From contig CM068546.1 in assembly GCA_035048495.1 (NCBI GenBank), positions 12,220,435 through 12,284,434 on the forward strand: a DNA stretch of 64,000 bases, given 5' to 3'. The position numbers and the translations under genes are program-made. The DNA comes from Euptelea pleiosperma (taxonomy: Eukaryota; Streptophyta; Magnoliopsida; Ranunculales; Eupteleaceae). The notes beneath the pieces are model-generated. The model worked only from the letters and a program-made list of their open reading frames with translations. It was not told the DNA's origin and ran no database searches. Shown here in pieces: positions 12,241-24,800 of this stretch; positions within the stretch are counted from its first letter, which is position 1, and every line of letters starts with the position of its first letter.

Positions 12241-13565
12241 TTCAATAATAAAAGAAGATGAAGGTTTGCTTGTTCTACAAACAAAAGTATGTTTTACTCT
12301 TTTTTCCATTCTCTATAGGTTTTATTTTCAAATCTATTATATACATGCTTAGTTTTAAAAATAGATTCATGTATTTATATGCTTTAAAATCTCATATTTT
12401 ACTTTATATCTATTTTTTTAAAATCTATAAAAACAAATATGTAGTATATGTAGTTGTTTGAGCACGATGTCCGCTTGAATCTCATATGGTATTGGTTGGA
12501 CACTATGTTGGGATCTTGCATGGGCACCCAAAACGGTTAAGTATCTTTTCAGTGTTAGCTGCCCCTTGGATGTGCTCGTAATTCTTGAGACATGCCTAAA
12601 AAGAAAGAATGAGCATTGATATCCCCTAGGGTGAAAGGCCCTAAATTTCTCTTAGATCCTTGTGTGGGCATGAGAGTTTTGCCCACTGCGTGTAAAGTGT
12701 GCCCCGAGGTATTTATTGGTACGTGCATGTTTCTCGAGCATAATTTTCATATTCATTCCACCGATTTTTGGATTTTCTCGATGATCTTGGTTTATTTATT
12801 TGGTTTATGGTTTATGTATATGTATACTTGCATATCGTGGATAGTCGTTTATTCCCATGGTAGTATGGGCGATGGAGTGTGCCTACTGAGTGCGTTTAGC
12901 TCATTTCTATTAACCATATTTACAAAGATTCTAGACAAATTAATGACTTGATGAATGAAGCCGAAGTTATTTACAATTATTGTACTTATTTTTCATTAAA
13001 ACCATGTATAAGTCATTTTATAATTTCGTGTCTTTAAATTCTTAGAACATGTAATTAAGTTTTTATATTTAGTTTTTACATATATTTGGAACATGGTTTA
13101 ATGGTTAATATTGAATAAATTGAAGCAATTAATTTCATTTGAATATATGTCATTTTTTTTATATTGTTTCCAGTTCAATTGTTTTTACGTGACTGATAGT
13201 ATTTCTGTCATAACTTTGGTCTAGAGAATCGAAACGATGCAATTCTAAAGTCTTTGTTTTTCGACCCATATTATAATTTTTCAATGGAGTTTCAGTTTTT
13301 TTGAGACCCCCCATTGTTGAGGCCTATCTTCGGACCATAGTTAGTAAATTCATGTATTATTCATGTTTAATACCGATTTTTTTGTTTCTTAAAGAAACAT
13401 TTAATACGGCCATATAAAATAAAAAAAATAACATATTTTAAGATTATACAAATAAAACACGTATTATTCATGTTTAATACATGAATTTTTTTTAAAAAAA
13501 ATAAAAACATATCAAACGACTGCATAAAATGAAAAATTGGTAAAATTTAGACTTTTTAAATCTAA
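12241..13565. other. intergenic, probably retrotransposon-derived
   Basis: AT-rich sequence with no recognised domain. A 111-codon ORF at 12616-12951 has no recognisable family. Confidence 0.35.
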
Positions 13566-13570
13566 ACAAA

Positions 13571-13905
13571 CTAGGGGAACGCCATGTGCGATGCATGTGC
13601 ACCTTACACGTGGCATCGCCTTACATGTAGCGCACTCGTAGAGTTCACTCGTCGTATCAGTATTTGGCCCATTCCTAGATGGACCTACATGCACAAAATC
13701 AACCTATTAATGATTTTTAAGGATTTGATTAGAGTCATTTTCATGGGTTAATTTTTAATCGTAGATTTTGAGCATTAGATGGTATTCAGATCCAAAGTTT
13801 TGAGATCACTAAATAGACTTATATAGGTCAACCTAGGGATGTGAGAAACATCCATGCGATCAGTGGTCCCTAAGAGTGTGTCACGTGGCATATACTATTG
13901 TCCCT
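13571..13905. repeat. fold-back MITE
   Basis: Left edge CTAGGGGAACGCCATGTGCG. The arms contain TTGGCCCATTCCTAGATGG and, inverted, CAACCTAGGGATGTGAG. The left edge is the reverse complement of the sequence ending at about 60826 (GCGCGTGGTGTTCCCTAG), so the two copies share a terminus in opposite orientation. Confidence 0.5.
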
Positions 13906-14995
13906 CATCATCATTGATGTGGGCGTTTTGGACATTCTGAACTGTGCAGGGGACTCCAACCTAGGTTTCTCTTTTCTTTGGAACAGAGGCATTTAATGAG
14001 AGAGGCTTTTAATTGTGTCACATGTGTGCCACTACTGGTTGTTGCTTTATAATGGAATAGATATAACATTTCAACACCGAATTAAACTCAAACTTTTCCT
14101 ATTTCGAATCTTTGTCGTATGCTGAATTGCTAACTATGTTTCGGACCATTCTAGTAGAATTTTTGGGCTTGCAAAAACATGTCCTGCTTTGAGACCAAAA
14201 TTGGGCCTCTTAAACTCAGATCTTGACTTTTTGTAAAACATGAAACTTGAAGGTTTTTGAGTCTAGTTTTCGAATTTGAAAACTTTGAAAGTCATATCAT
14301 CTGATTCTTCTTAGATTTTTTATTATAAAATTTATGGTGTAAACTGTCAAAATTGTGTTCAATTTTTTGCACAGAAAATTAAAATTTTAAATTTACTTTA
14401 ACTCGTGATTTTAACATAGAAACCCTATTATTTTATATTTTCTTGCAATCTATAAAAGTTTATACTTTTCGTAAAAAACATTTTTATCTACACACTCAAG
14501 TTTTGATTCTAAAAATAGTTTTTTGAAAATTTTGTTAGGTTCTGTTCTATTTTTATTTTTTTTACTTGTGTCTGTGGGAAACAATTCTATAACTTAGTGA
14601 CAAACTAGAGAGACATTCTTTCCTTAAAATTCAACTCGTTCCATATCAAATGGCCTATGAGATCACTCAATTTTGATCTACAGATTGAGTTATGACCTTC
14701 TTAAGTTTGAACGTTACTATTTTCTTATTTGTCAAAACACGAGATTTGTAAGATTTTTACTTGTAAAAAGCTTTAATTGACTCCCTTTAACAACAATTGA
14801 CCTAGACTTGACCTAGATGGACTTTTGACTTTGGATTTGAACCATATGGGTTTCATATGTGGTTCAAGTTATACTTCACACCCCTCACGCCCTAATCTTG
14901 GGTGCTAGGTCGATCCATTGATCACGTGTTAGAATTACCCATGGATACTTGGTTGGGTTCATAGATCATGGATCCTGAATTTTGGGGAGTGCCAA
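13906..14995. other. intergenic, nothing recognised
   Basis: No coding region or terminus recognised. Confidence 0.35.
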
Positions 14996-15308
14996 TGGTA
15001 CAACCAAGCCTTTCCTCTTCCTATCTTGATAATGATAGAAAACAACTAGAAAACAGAGTAACAAAGTAAGCTGATTTGGTTACTTCGAGGGAACCTGACC
15101 TCCAATATCAACACATAAGTGTTTAGCTAATAATTCAAATCCTTGTTTTATTCACTCAACCCTTTAAATAGAGTCTCACATAATCGTAGCTTCCAAAATA
15201 GTAGGAAGACTCATAACAACTACAAAGATAAGATCAAAATACAAGGAAGACTTTCAGCAACTACTACTTATCTCCATGAGATTTATTCTCAACAAACTCA
15301 AGACTAAG
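14996..15308 (-). mobile_element. gypsy LTR copy, same family as 26188-26518
   Basis: About 310 bp nearly identical to the LTR at 26188-26518, same orientation: starts TGGTACA, shares GGAACCTGACCTCCAATAT and ends CTCAAGACTAAG. It lacks a 24-bp internal duplication present in the other copy. It may be the 3' LTR of the minus-strand gypsy element, displaced by about 6.5 kb of inserted DNA, or a separate solo LTR. No matching 5-bp target duplication and no purine tract were found beside it. Confidence 0.65.
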
Positions 15309-16343
15309 TGTCGGGCGCAATTTGGCAACACATGAAACTGGACGTGGGTGGAGTGTGTGCTTGTGTCATTTTTAGGGTTCCTAGGGAATGGGTAGTCTCC
15401 GTTAGTCTGTGAGAGTGGTAACGCGGTGTGTGTTGTCTCTTCTGAACGACAGCAAACGTAATAGCATTCATTTCATACAGTAGAACTTGACTGAACCGTC
15501 CTTCACTAACACCGTTATTCTGAACAACCACAAACGTAACAGGAGGTTGATTGATTGATGTCGCTTCCAGTTCGTCATTCCCCAAGAAGGTGATCATAAT
15601 CTAGTCATGTTGAATGGGTCCCTCAGCCTGTCACACTGAGGGATTGGGGAATGTCCAAAATGCATCCAACGGTTTCAAACATTTGTTAAGTAGAGTCATC
15701 CTCTACTCAAGTGGTCTCAAAGGGAAGTGATTCAATTAGTCTTTAGTTATCTTTTGACGTCTTGTTTTTAAACAATGGAGAGAAAATCTCCAGATCTCAA
15801 TAACATTAATAGGTTCATTAAAACGATGTGACAGAAACGTCTTATGCTGTAGGACAACTCCATAACATTCTAGGTGTCGGATTCTTAATCGTTTTTCTAC
15901 CATAAATGGAATCCCTTGGACCCACAAAGGATATGCTTGTTCTCTTGCTTCAGTCCATTCCCCTAAAGAAGGAGAATATGTCACTCAAGCATTAATCGTG
16001 TAGTAATCTGGCATAGAGTCCTTAGAAGAGGAACATCTATCCGGTATAGTTCATTAGGGATTACCTTTTTTATTAGTGTTGCACAGGATATCTAAACTTG
16101 AGATTCTGTATTTCTTCGATAAATCTCACATACACTGAAGGAAAACACTAAGTGAAATTCTAGATGAATTTCGACAGAGTAGCCTTATCACCATATATCA
16201 GAAGAAGATCCCTTTTTTCTGTCCCCAGAGTCCTCTATTTATAGAGTTCTGGGAAGGGCTCTGCATATGTTGCAGACTCACTTTTATAAGGAAAAAATGA
16301 TTAAAATAATGAAGAATTACAAACAATCTTAAAACAACAATTA
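15309..16343. other. unidentified; likely part of an inserted retroelement
   Basis: Begins TGTCGGGCGCAATTTGG directly at the LTR end, which could be the TG start of another LTR. No protein domain was recognised in any frame. Confidence 0.3.
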
Positions 16344-17032
16344 CATACGGTTGTAGGGTTCCTAGAGATACACAACTGTATGGCACTAACTTTGGCAAAT
16401 TCTGCACGCTTTTCGAAAAAATGGCATATGGGCTTTTTTGTCATAATGAGAGATATCACTGAAATTTTAACTGCATATGGTTGTGTAGGAGCTCTTACAC
16501 AACCGTATATCATTACTTTTTGGATCCCCTGCACGCATCTCGAGGAAAATGGCATGTGTGCTTTTCTAGGGATATGGGGGGTATTTTTAGAAATATAATT
16601 CCATATGGTTGTGTAGGAGGGGGTCCTATACAATCGTATGTCACTAATTTTTTGCTCCCTTGCACGAATCTCGAGGAAAATGGCATATATGCTTTATCAC
16701 ATTTTCAGCTGTAGATCTTCCAGATCTGACTCCATACGGTTGTATAGCTTTCCTTCTTATACAACCGTATTTAATTAGTTTCTCTGATCTGCGAGTGGTT
16801 GACTCAGAAATCGAGGCATGCCCTTTACATAGAAATCCAGCCCTAATATGTCAAATCTGAGGGCATACGGTTGTGTATCCCTATGTTTTACACAACTGTA
16901 TGTAGTTACTTCTTGTAGAATTGAGCTGGTTCTACTCAAAATTGACCATCTTCATTTTTCTTGAAATCCACACCAGTTGTGCTATTTCTATCTGAATATG
17001 GTTGTGTACTCTTGTCATCTATACAACCGTAT
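16344..17032. repeat. tandem array of six hairpins, ~131-bp period
   Basis: Six inverted repeats of the form CATACGGTTGTGTA - loop of about 10 - TACACAACCGTATG lie at 16344-16382, 16474-16508, 16602-16640, 16733-16770, 16864-16902 and 16995-17032. The start-to-start spacings are 130, 128, 131, 131 and 131 bp. Between the hairpins of the first units runs a second conserved block (TCTCGAGGAAAATGGCATAT). Some arm changes are paired (CGG/CCG against TGG/CCG wobble). The six-fold spacing shows a tandem repeat whose palindromic part is best preserved. Confidence 0.8.
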
Positions 17033-17286
17033 ATGAGCATCTCTTCAGAAAAATATCCTATCCTAGTCCTCTACTCTGATTGGTCCACCGCTACGCAGTT
17101 TGACCTTGACTTTGACAGTCAGCTTTCGCGTCCATTGGTTGTGATTTTCGTTGCGATCCACATTTCACTGTCAACATAAAGCCCCCTCACCAGATGCACG
17201 CCAAGTGGCACATCAAGTGCGTTCGGCGAAATATGAGAAAAAGGGGCCCAAGTACAAAGGATGAGATAAGGGGAAGAACTAGAGTC

Positions 17287-17295
17287 TATAAATAG
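17287..17295 (+). promoter_or_regulatory. candidate TATA box
   Basis: TATAAATAG lies 70 bp upstream of the ATG at 17365, a suitable place for a plant core promoter or an LTR promoter. Motif and position only. Confidence 0.4.
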
Positions 17296-17364
17296 CCACA
17301 GGGGGCTCATAAGGAAACACCAACCAAGAGAGCCTTCCCAAAAACGATCCAAAGGAAATTTAAC

Positions 17365-18018
17365 ATGTCTTCGAAGAAAAAGCGAGCAAGTTCAACCGGA
17401 ACCACGGGGGAATCGATGGTCATCCAAGACATGACCTTCATGCAAATTTTTCAACGCGGGTTCTGGGATCCCGACAGAGTGCTGGACGTGGGTGAGGAGT
17501 ACACTAGGGAGGCCAAGTACATAATGGCCTATAGTGATGCCAACCTGAAGTACCCCCAAGCTCCATCCTATGATCAAGTTGTGGGCAAGGCTTGCCAATC
17601 CCGAGAAGAGGCCATTGACATGATGTGGGAGATGTATCTCTTCGTCATAAGGCTCGTGGACGAGCACTCCTTTGAGCGACGAGGAGAGGAGCTGAAAAGT
17701 ATTGTCGCCACCGTGCGAGTACTGACGATAGCGGGATTCCGTGTGAGATTCCTCCATGAACATCTCGTGGAAAGCCATGTCAGGGCCCTAGAGGGGTTGC
17801 AGAAGAATGAAGCGGCGTTGGCCAAGCTGCGAGAACAATTGGCAACGGTTATAGAGGAGAGTGCACGGGCAACGGGGCTGAGAGAGGCTAAGGCACGGGT
17901 GGCCGATCTATCGGGGAAGTTGGCAACACTGCAAGAGGAGCTGGAGGTGCAGGACACCCGTGAACAACTGAACCGCCTGAAACCGACCATGGCAAGGCTG
18001 AGGAGTCTGCTATTGTAG
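17365..18018 (+). CDS. unrecognised 217-aa protein with C-terminal coiled coil
   Basis: I do not recognise the family. The N terminus is short and basic (SSKKKRASS). Residues 25-125 are a mixed, probably folded region rich in Trp, Tyr and Met (FWDPDRVLDVGEEY, EAIDMMWEMYLFVIRLVDEH). From about residue 130 the heptad-like Leu/Ala/Glu pattern (ALEGLQKNEAALAKLREQL, LSGKLATLQEELEVQ) predicts a long coiled coil. The ORF is clearly richer in G+C than its surroundings and its start sits 70 bp after a TATA-like motif. It lies between two 2.7 kb direct repeats, so it may be the accessory or gag-like ORF of a poorly known retroelement rather than a host gene. The stop may be premature. Confidence 0.5.
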   Translation: MSSKKKRASSTGTTGESMVIQDMTFMQIFQRGFWDPDRVLDVGEEYTREAKYIMAYSDANLKYPQAPSYDQVVGKACQSREEAIDMMWEMYLFVIRLVDEHSFERRGEELKSIVATVRVLTIAGFRVRFLHEHLVESHVRALEGLQKNEAALAKLREQLATVIEESARATGLREAKARVADLSGKLATLQEELEVQDTREQLNRLKPTMARLRSLLL

Positions 18019-18814
18019 GGCTTAGACCGGTGGGGTGGGTCAGAGGCCGATGTAATGTGTCCCGCATAGAGGCAGGGGCCAAAATTGTAGGAAATGTAAT
18101 GCAATTCCCGTTGTAATGAAAATCCATGTTGAACGAGTGTTCTTGTAGCACGTAGGGATGTAGTGAGCATAAAATCTAGCAGAAAAAAGGTTGTGATAGT
18201 GCCGTCGGTTTCTACGTGTCCGTATAGAGGTAAAGGATAGGTGGGAAGCGACGATTTTCAAAAAATAATCCCGTGGCCAAAAATCTGAACTTCTGCTAGT
18301 AGGGCATGCGCAAAGAGAAATCAGCCCAAAGCCCGGACGGGGCGGCAATCCTAGGGTAAAACAATGAAGAACCGTGAAATAGAAGGCTAGATGAACAAAA
18401 GGGACCGTAAACGGTCGCCCGAGGCCGCCAAAAATGGCAGTTGAAGGCGAAGGGCGGAATCATCTAGTGAAAAATGGAATTATATATAAGAAAGAGTTAG
18501 AAATTTTTTCATAAAAAATCTTTTTTATTGTTCACAAGCGCGGAAGCTCTGCCAAAATTGCAAGAAATCCTAGACAAAGGTTCTAAATAACAGAGAACAT
18601 CTAAAAAATAAGGTAAAATAATAATAAAAAAGGAAAAATGGATGAAAAATGATGCAAAAATGGTGAAAACCCCCCAATAGGCCAAACCAAGGGTTGGGAG
18701 GATCTCCCAAACCAATGGGAGATAGGCCGCAAGAATTTAGAGAAATGTGAAGGGCGTAAAAATGACCCACCCTTTCAAATTTGGGGGAATTTGGTTAAGT
18801 GTGTATAAATGCAC
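18019..18814. other. intergenic, nothing recognised
   Basis: The GC-richer character of the 217-codon ORF continues to about 18480, then the sequence becomes AT-rich. No domain recognised. Confidence 0.35.
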
Positions 18815-21515
18815 TGATATTCGCTCAAAAGTGCTTATTTTAAGCAATTATCCTTCAAACGTTATCATACTCTTCTACGTAAAACTATCATTTTTATCAA
18901 CTTTTCTACGTAAGAGTTTCCTTTATTACGTAGAACACACTTTTCTAGACAAAATGGGCTATTTTCATGAATTAAACGCATTTCTTGAATTCTAGATATT
19001 AAGTCATTTTGATCAAGTCTCAGTACATACGTTTCTCATTATTGCAGGAAACCCAATTGGGCGATTCTCGAGACTTGCGGGTCCACAATCGACCACCAGA
19101 ACCCAGTGTAAAAACTTAAAGAGCTCACAGACAAGAGATAGACCAAGTATGAGCCGAGCCAGAAGTTCATTGAGAAGAACCAACGACAAAGTGCGGACCA
19201 TGTTGGTCGACTAACATATGGACCACGATGATGGATCAGTAGGCCATTGGGCCACGACATTGAACCAATGCGGGCCGCGGTTGTGAATTTTGAGACACAA
19301 GTTGATGGATCGTATCGGGTGGTTGTTGGACCAAAGGTGTTGGTCCAAGATGTAACATAGGGGAGCATCAAACAGTTACAGCTTGACAGACGTATATGGG
19401 GAAGCGACAGAGAATAAAATAGGGACCAAATGCCTGGTCAAAGAAAGTAGAGCAACAGTGGATCCACATGATGGACGGCCATAATCAAGGGTGCTATACT
19501 CAAATGTGCTAGATGTATGCACAACATCACAAAAGCGATGATATCAAGTTGGTAGGGTCGAGGGCTTATCAAAGACAAAGAAGTGAACCGTGGGATCACG
19601 ATCGCCCATAATCAAGGGTGATATACTCAAATGTGCTACAGGAAGGTTGACTCGTCAAGGTGAATCACGAATAGAAATGGACCATGAGATGCGCCTTACA
19701 AGGGAAGAACAAAGGGTGGGAGCCATGGGAAGAACAAAAAGTCCAAGCTACACTTGGGGATACATGGAATTAATGTCTTTTGGATGATAGACATGCTAAT
19801 TCATGGGAGTTAGATGCTACACGTTGGAGGAAGGCAGGTGGGCCCATTAGTTAAGTAAAATGAATTTTGGAAGTTGCTGAAATCTTTAAAAGGAAAGGTG
19901 ACTGAATTGGGTATGAAGAGTTGAAAAATAAAAATAAAAGAACATGTGGGATTTCCAAAGGAGAGTGGTATGTTTTGGCAAAAATAGAAGGTCCAGATTC
20001 ATTGGGATGGATGGCTCTCATTTTCTCCATCCCAAGATCTCTTCCACGTCTCTCTCTAAAGAGAGCAACCCTAATCAAAGAGAGATATATAAACTCTCAT
20101 TAGCAAACGTGGACTAGCTCCTCTTATTGCTTTCTCTCCACGTTTTCTCTGTGCAAAAAAAAAACCAAACCCCAGCCGTCCATTCCATTCTCCTCTCCAT
20201 TGACGCCCTCATCACCACCGAACTGCCCCACCTCTCCTTCGTTCTTCCTTTCTCCCTCTCCTCAGACCCCAGCCGTCACCCTCTTCCTCTCCTTCACCGT
20301 TTTCTTCCAAGCCCAAGAAATAGAAAAACAAAAGAAAGAGAGAAAGAAGGAAGAAGAAGGAAGGAGGAAGCCGTTAGGCTCCTCCCCTTAGACCTCTCCT
20401 TGTAGGTGGAGCACTGCCAACCACAGCCGTTGCACCTCCTTCCTCGCCTGCGAGTACCACCTGCAATCATCGCCTGTTGATCTCTCAACGCACCAGCAGC
20501 ATCTCAGCCATCCTCTGCCCCCATCCAGTCGTTATATCCACCACGATTCACATCGTCCCATTGCTGCCTCCCACTGATCTCCTCTCCTCGCTCTCATCCA
20601 GTGGCCTGCTCCTCCATTCACGGTTGCAAATCACGGGTGCTGCTATCGTCAACGATAGCAGCACCTCCAGCCACTGAAACCAAACCCTGTCCTCACTATA
20701 AACCCCAATACCTCAAACGACTCCATTCTCCCTAGATTTCTAAAGCTTCAGGTCGCCCTCAATTGGAGAAGAGGAAAATTGAGAAAAAAAAAGAGGAAAA
20801 AGAAAGAAAAGAGAAGAAGGAGAGGTGACCTATAGGTCTGCACTCTCACCAAACTACCTCCTCCTTTGCCGCCTAGCTCACCACCGGTCACCACCATGAG
20901 CGCCAACATGCTATTTTTCCATCTCCAATCGATGACCAGCTAGCTCGAGCTCTTCTACTTCCCATGGCCAACTCTCCTTGGATAGAAGATTGCACCACTC
21001 CATTCCCTTTCATGGGTCGAACCCATCTCTTGGCCGAACGGGTATCCAGTCTCTCTCTCTCTATCTCACATTCTCCCCCTCTCTCTCTACAATCTCTGTC
21101 TCTCTCTAAGTTTTTGGTTTAGTTTTATTTAAACTTCGTTTATTTTATTTTACTTTATTTTATTCCGTTATAAATTCAACCATTGTAGTGGTTTTCCTCT
21201 TGGATCAATGAATAAATTTGAATGAAGTTACTTGCAACTTTTCTGTTATATTTGATTAAATATTGTCATTATTAAGTGTGATCCCCATTTTCAAACTTGT
21301 TTTAAAATCACCACTCTCATCTCTCCATGCTTTTCTAGCAAAAATTCCATCATTTTATGTTCAAATTTGCGCTAACCCGACTAATCCCGAGTGCGGATCG
21401 ACATTTGACACGAATCCCTATACAAAACTCTATATTTTGCAGGAAAGATCGGATAAATTTACAAATGTACTGATTCTAGGGTTTTCGATCCGACGACACG
21501 GAAAAACCCTACTTT
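18815..21515 (+). repeat. 2.7 kb dispersed repeat, copy 2
   Basis: Same orientation and almost the same length (2701 against 2700 bp) as 9541-12240. It is similar at both ends (GATATTCGCTCAAAAGTGC ... ; CTAATCCCGAGTGCGGATCG ... GGAAAAACCCTA) and diverged in the CT-rich middle. It contains a direct repeat of about 35 bp (AATCAAGGGTGATATACTC type) at about 19484 and 19609. Equal length fits an old LTR pair; strong divergence fits two separate insertions. Confidence 0.55.
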
Positions 21516-21872
21516 GGGGCGTTATGGGGTTAGAAAACTGACCCAAGGGCATCAAAAATCTCCCAAATGAAGGAGAAACGGTTGGGGAGATTCTAGAGGA
21601 TGATAGTAGGGGGAAAACGGAAATTCCCTTCAAATTTGGGAAGAAACCACTAAAAAATGAAGGAGAATCGACGATTTTGAGCGAATTGGGGTTTTTTTTT
21701 TGTTTCACCCCAGAGGTTAATAAGCAAAGGATTCCCCCGTTCATTCCTTTGAAACGGTCTACCGAACTAAAATCCTAAAATGAATGGTTCTAAGGAAAAA
21801 ATTGAAATCTGACTTGATTTCAGTGATTTATGCAGGGTTGGTTTTGTAGAAACACCTACAAAGCGGTGTGAG
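21516..21872. other. junction sequence, nothing recognised
   Basis: Lies between the 2.7 kb repeat and the C-terminal end of the gypsy polyprotein. No terminus recognised. Confidence 0.3.
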
Positions 21873-24800
21873 TCACGTGGAATCGCTTGACGTATTAAAT
21901 TTCACCCTAAACTGTGCTTTGATAAGTTCTCGATCTTCCCATGTGGCATCAGCAGGGGACGAGCCATGCCCATTAATCAAAACCTCATGTTTCTTCCTTC
22001 GGGTCCGACGATCAAGGACAGCTTGAGGTGTCGGAATGATCTTCTCGTCATCAATGCTCACCAAAGGCAACTGTTGTTGGACACTAACATTATCTCCCAT
22101 TGTCTTCTTGAGGAGCGAAACATGGAAAACTGGATGGATTCGCGAACCAGCCAACAACTCTAACTTATAAGCCACTGCTCTAATTCATCGTATAACCTTA
22201 AAGGGACCATAATACCTCGCAGATAGCTTGAAGTTCTTCCTTGTGGTGACAGACAGTTGCCTATATGGCTGCAGTTTCAAATATACCATATCTCCAATTG
22301 AAAATTCCCTGTCCGTATGCTTTGAGTCGTAAATCCGCTTCATTCGTGATTGTGCTTCTTTGATTTTCAATCGGATGTCCTTGACAATTGCATCTCTGTC
22401 CATCAACTCTTGTTCTACAGCTGCAACCTTAGCTGTCTCAGGAACATAAGCAAGAAGAGAAGGATGGGTCCGTCCATACACTACCTCAAATGGTGTACGG
22501 CCAATGGATGTGTGCCAACTTGTATTATTGCAGAATTCTGCCCAGGTTAACCATTTAGTCCACATTTTAGGTTGAGAACTCGTAAAACATCTGAGATACA
22601 TCTCTAATGTACGATTTACAACTTCGCTTTGACCATCCGTTTGAGGGCTGTGCCATTTAACTGAAATAATTCTCTCCAAAATGCGCTTGTGAAAGTGGGG
22701 TCCCTGTCACACACAATCGAACGAGGCATCCCTTGCAATCTAAAAATTTGATCAAAGAAGACTCGAGCAATCCCAACAGCGGTGTATGGATGAGAAATTG
22801 CAACAAAGTGCGCATATTTGGATAGCTGGTCTACGACGACGAAGATAGTGGATTTACCATTTGAGATTGGCAACCCATCGATGAAGTCCATTGCTATATC
22901 CTCCCAAACTTGAGACGGTATAGTGAGTGGTTGTAGGAGACTAGCCGGCACAAGTTATTCCACCTTGTGTCGCTGGCAAGTATCATAGTGCTTAATGAAA
23001 TCCTTAATTCTTGTCATCATCCCTATCCAATAGAAGTTGGATCGAATTCGGTGAAAAGTTTTAAGGAAACCTTCATGCGTGCTGCTGTGAAATTGCTCAA
23101 TTATGTCTACACTAAGAAGGGAGTCTTCGGCTAGATAAATCTTATCTTTAAAAAATAAGATGTTATCTTGTAGTTTCCATGAACCTACGGCTTCACCTTC
23201 CTTAACCCGCTGTACTAATTGTTGGAGAGATGGATTTGTTTGGATTTCTTCCTTTATTGCTTCAATCCAATTAGGTAGTGGTGCGAGATAGCACAAATCT
23301 CACGTAAATTATTTTCTTTTTCTTCTCTCCTAGAAAGAGCATCAACAACCGTATTCTCCTTTCCACTCTTGTATTCCACAACAAAATCGAATCCCATTAA
23401 TTTGAAGAGCCACCTTTGCTGAGCAACTGTTGTAATTTTTTGAGCCCACAAATGCTTAAGACTTTGGTGGTCTGTGCGCACTATGAAATGCCTTCCCAGC
23501 AAATAAGGTCATCATTTTTGAACAGTCAAGACAAGAGCTAACATTTCCTTCTCGTAAGTAGATAATAATAGGTGCTTCCCTTGGAGTGCATGACTATAAA
23601 AGGCAATTGGCCTTTCTTGCAATAGAACAACCCCAATGAATTTGCTTGCAAAATTAGGTAGAGCCAAAACCGGTGCTCATGTCATAGCTTCCTTGAGTCT
23701 TTCAAAAGCCTCCTCCGCTGATTGGCTCCATTCTAATGAGTCCCTTTTTAACATCTTGGTTAGAAGACCAACCATCTTACCATAATTTTGAATAAATTTA
23801 CGGTAATAACCAGTTAACCCCAAGAACCCACGTAGAGCTTTAGGTGATCGAGGTTTAGGCCAGCACATCATTGCTTTTATTTTTTCTGGATCAACAGCCA
23901 CACCTGCATTTGAGATTACATGGCCTAGGTACTTAACTTCCCTTTGGCCGAACTGACATTTCTCTAGCTTCACATACAACTGGTGAGATTTCAAAATGTA
24001 GAATACATGCTTTAAATGACGCATATGTTCAGCCCATGAATTGATGTATATAAGAATGTCATAAAAAAAACTAGAACGAACTTTCTTAAATAATTTTTGA
24101 ATACCTCGTTCATAAGTGATTGAAAAGATGAAGGTGCGTTAGTGAGGCTGAATGGCATCACCAAGAACTCATAGTGACCTTCATGAGTTCGGAAAGCCGT
24201 ATTTTCAATGTCACTTGGGTGCACCCGAATTTGATGATAATCGGAATGAAGATCTAATTTCAAAAAGAACTGTGCACCATTCAATTCGTCCAAGAGCTCA
24301 TCTATCACCGGGATGGGGAACCTATCCTTGATTGTAATTCGATTCAAGGCCCTGTAATCAATACACATTCGCCACGAACCGTCGTTTTTCTTTACCAAAA
24401 TAACAGGAGAAGAGTATGGGTAGTTACTTGGTTGAATCACACCAGAAGATAACATCTCCGCCAACAATTTCTCTATTTCTATTTTCTAAAAATGCGGATA
24501 ACGATATGGCTTGACAGATACAGGTCCTTGACCAGATTACAATGGAATTTTGTGATCTTGCGCACGTTGCGGGGCAGAAGGCTTTTAGGTTTAGCGAGCA
24601 CCTCCCTATAAATATTAAGGAGCTGGTGCACTTGTACGTGTAGGCACATGAGAATGAGCGGCATGTGTTTGCAAAACACTTATAGAATACAAATGAAGCA
24701 GTACTCCTTCTTTCTTTTTCTTGGCAGCACATAGGAATTGTGAGCTACTAACAATCTTATTTTCTGAAGCTGATAGGCCTTGTAGTGCCACTTCCTTGCC

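Noticed and set aside
15304..15597. 97-codon minus-strand ORF beside the gypsy LTR
   Set aside because: No similarity to retrotransposon domains; kept only as unidentified sequence.
16344..17032. Regular hairpin array that could suggest CRISPR
   Set aside because: A 131-bp period with conserved spacers, in a plant genome. It is a tandem repeat with palindromes, not unique spacers between short repeats.
17574..18170. 198-codon minus-strand ORF
   Set aside because: Overlaps the plus-strand coiled-coil ORF; composition is Ser/Arg-rich as expected for a shadow frame, and there is no promoter-like context.
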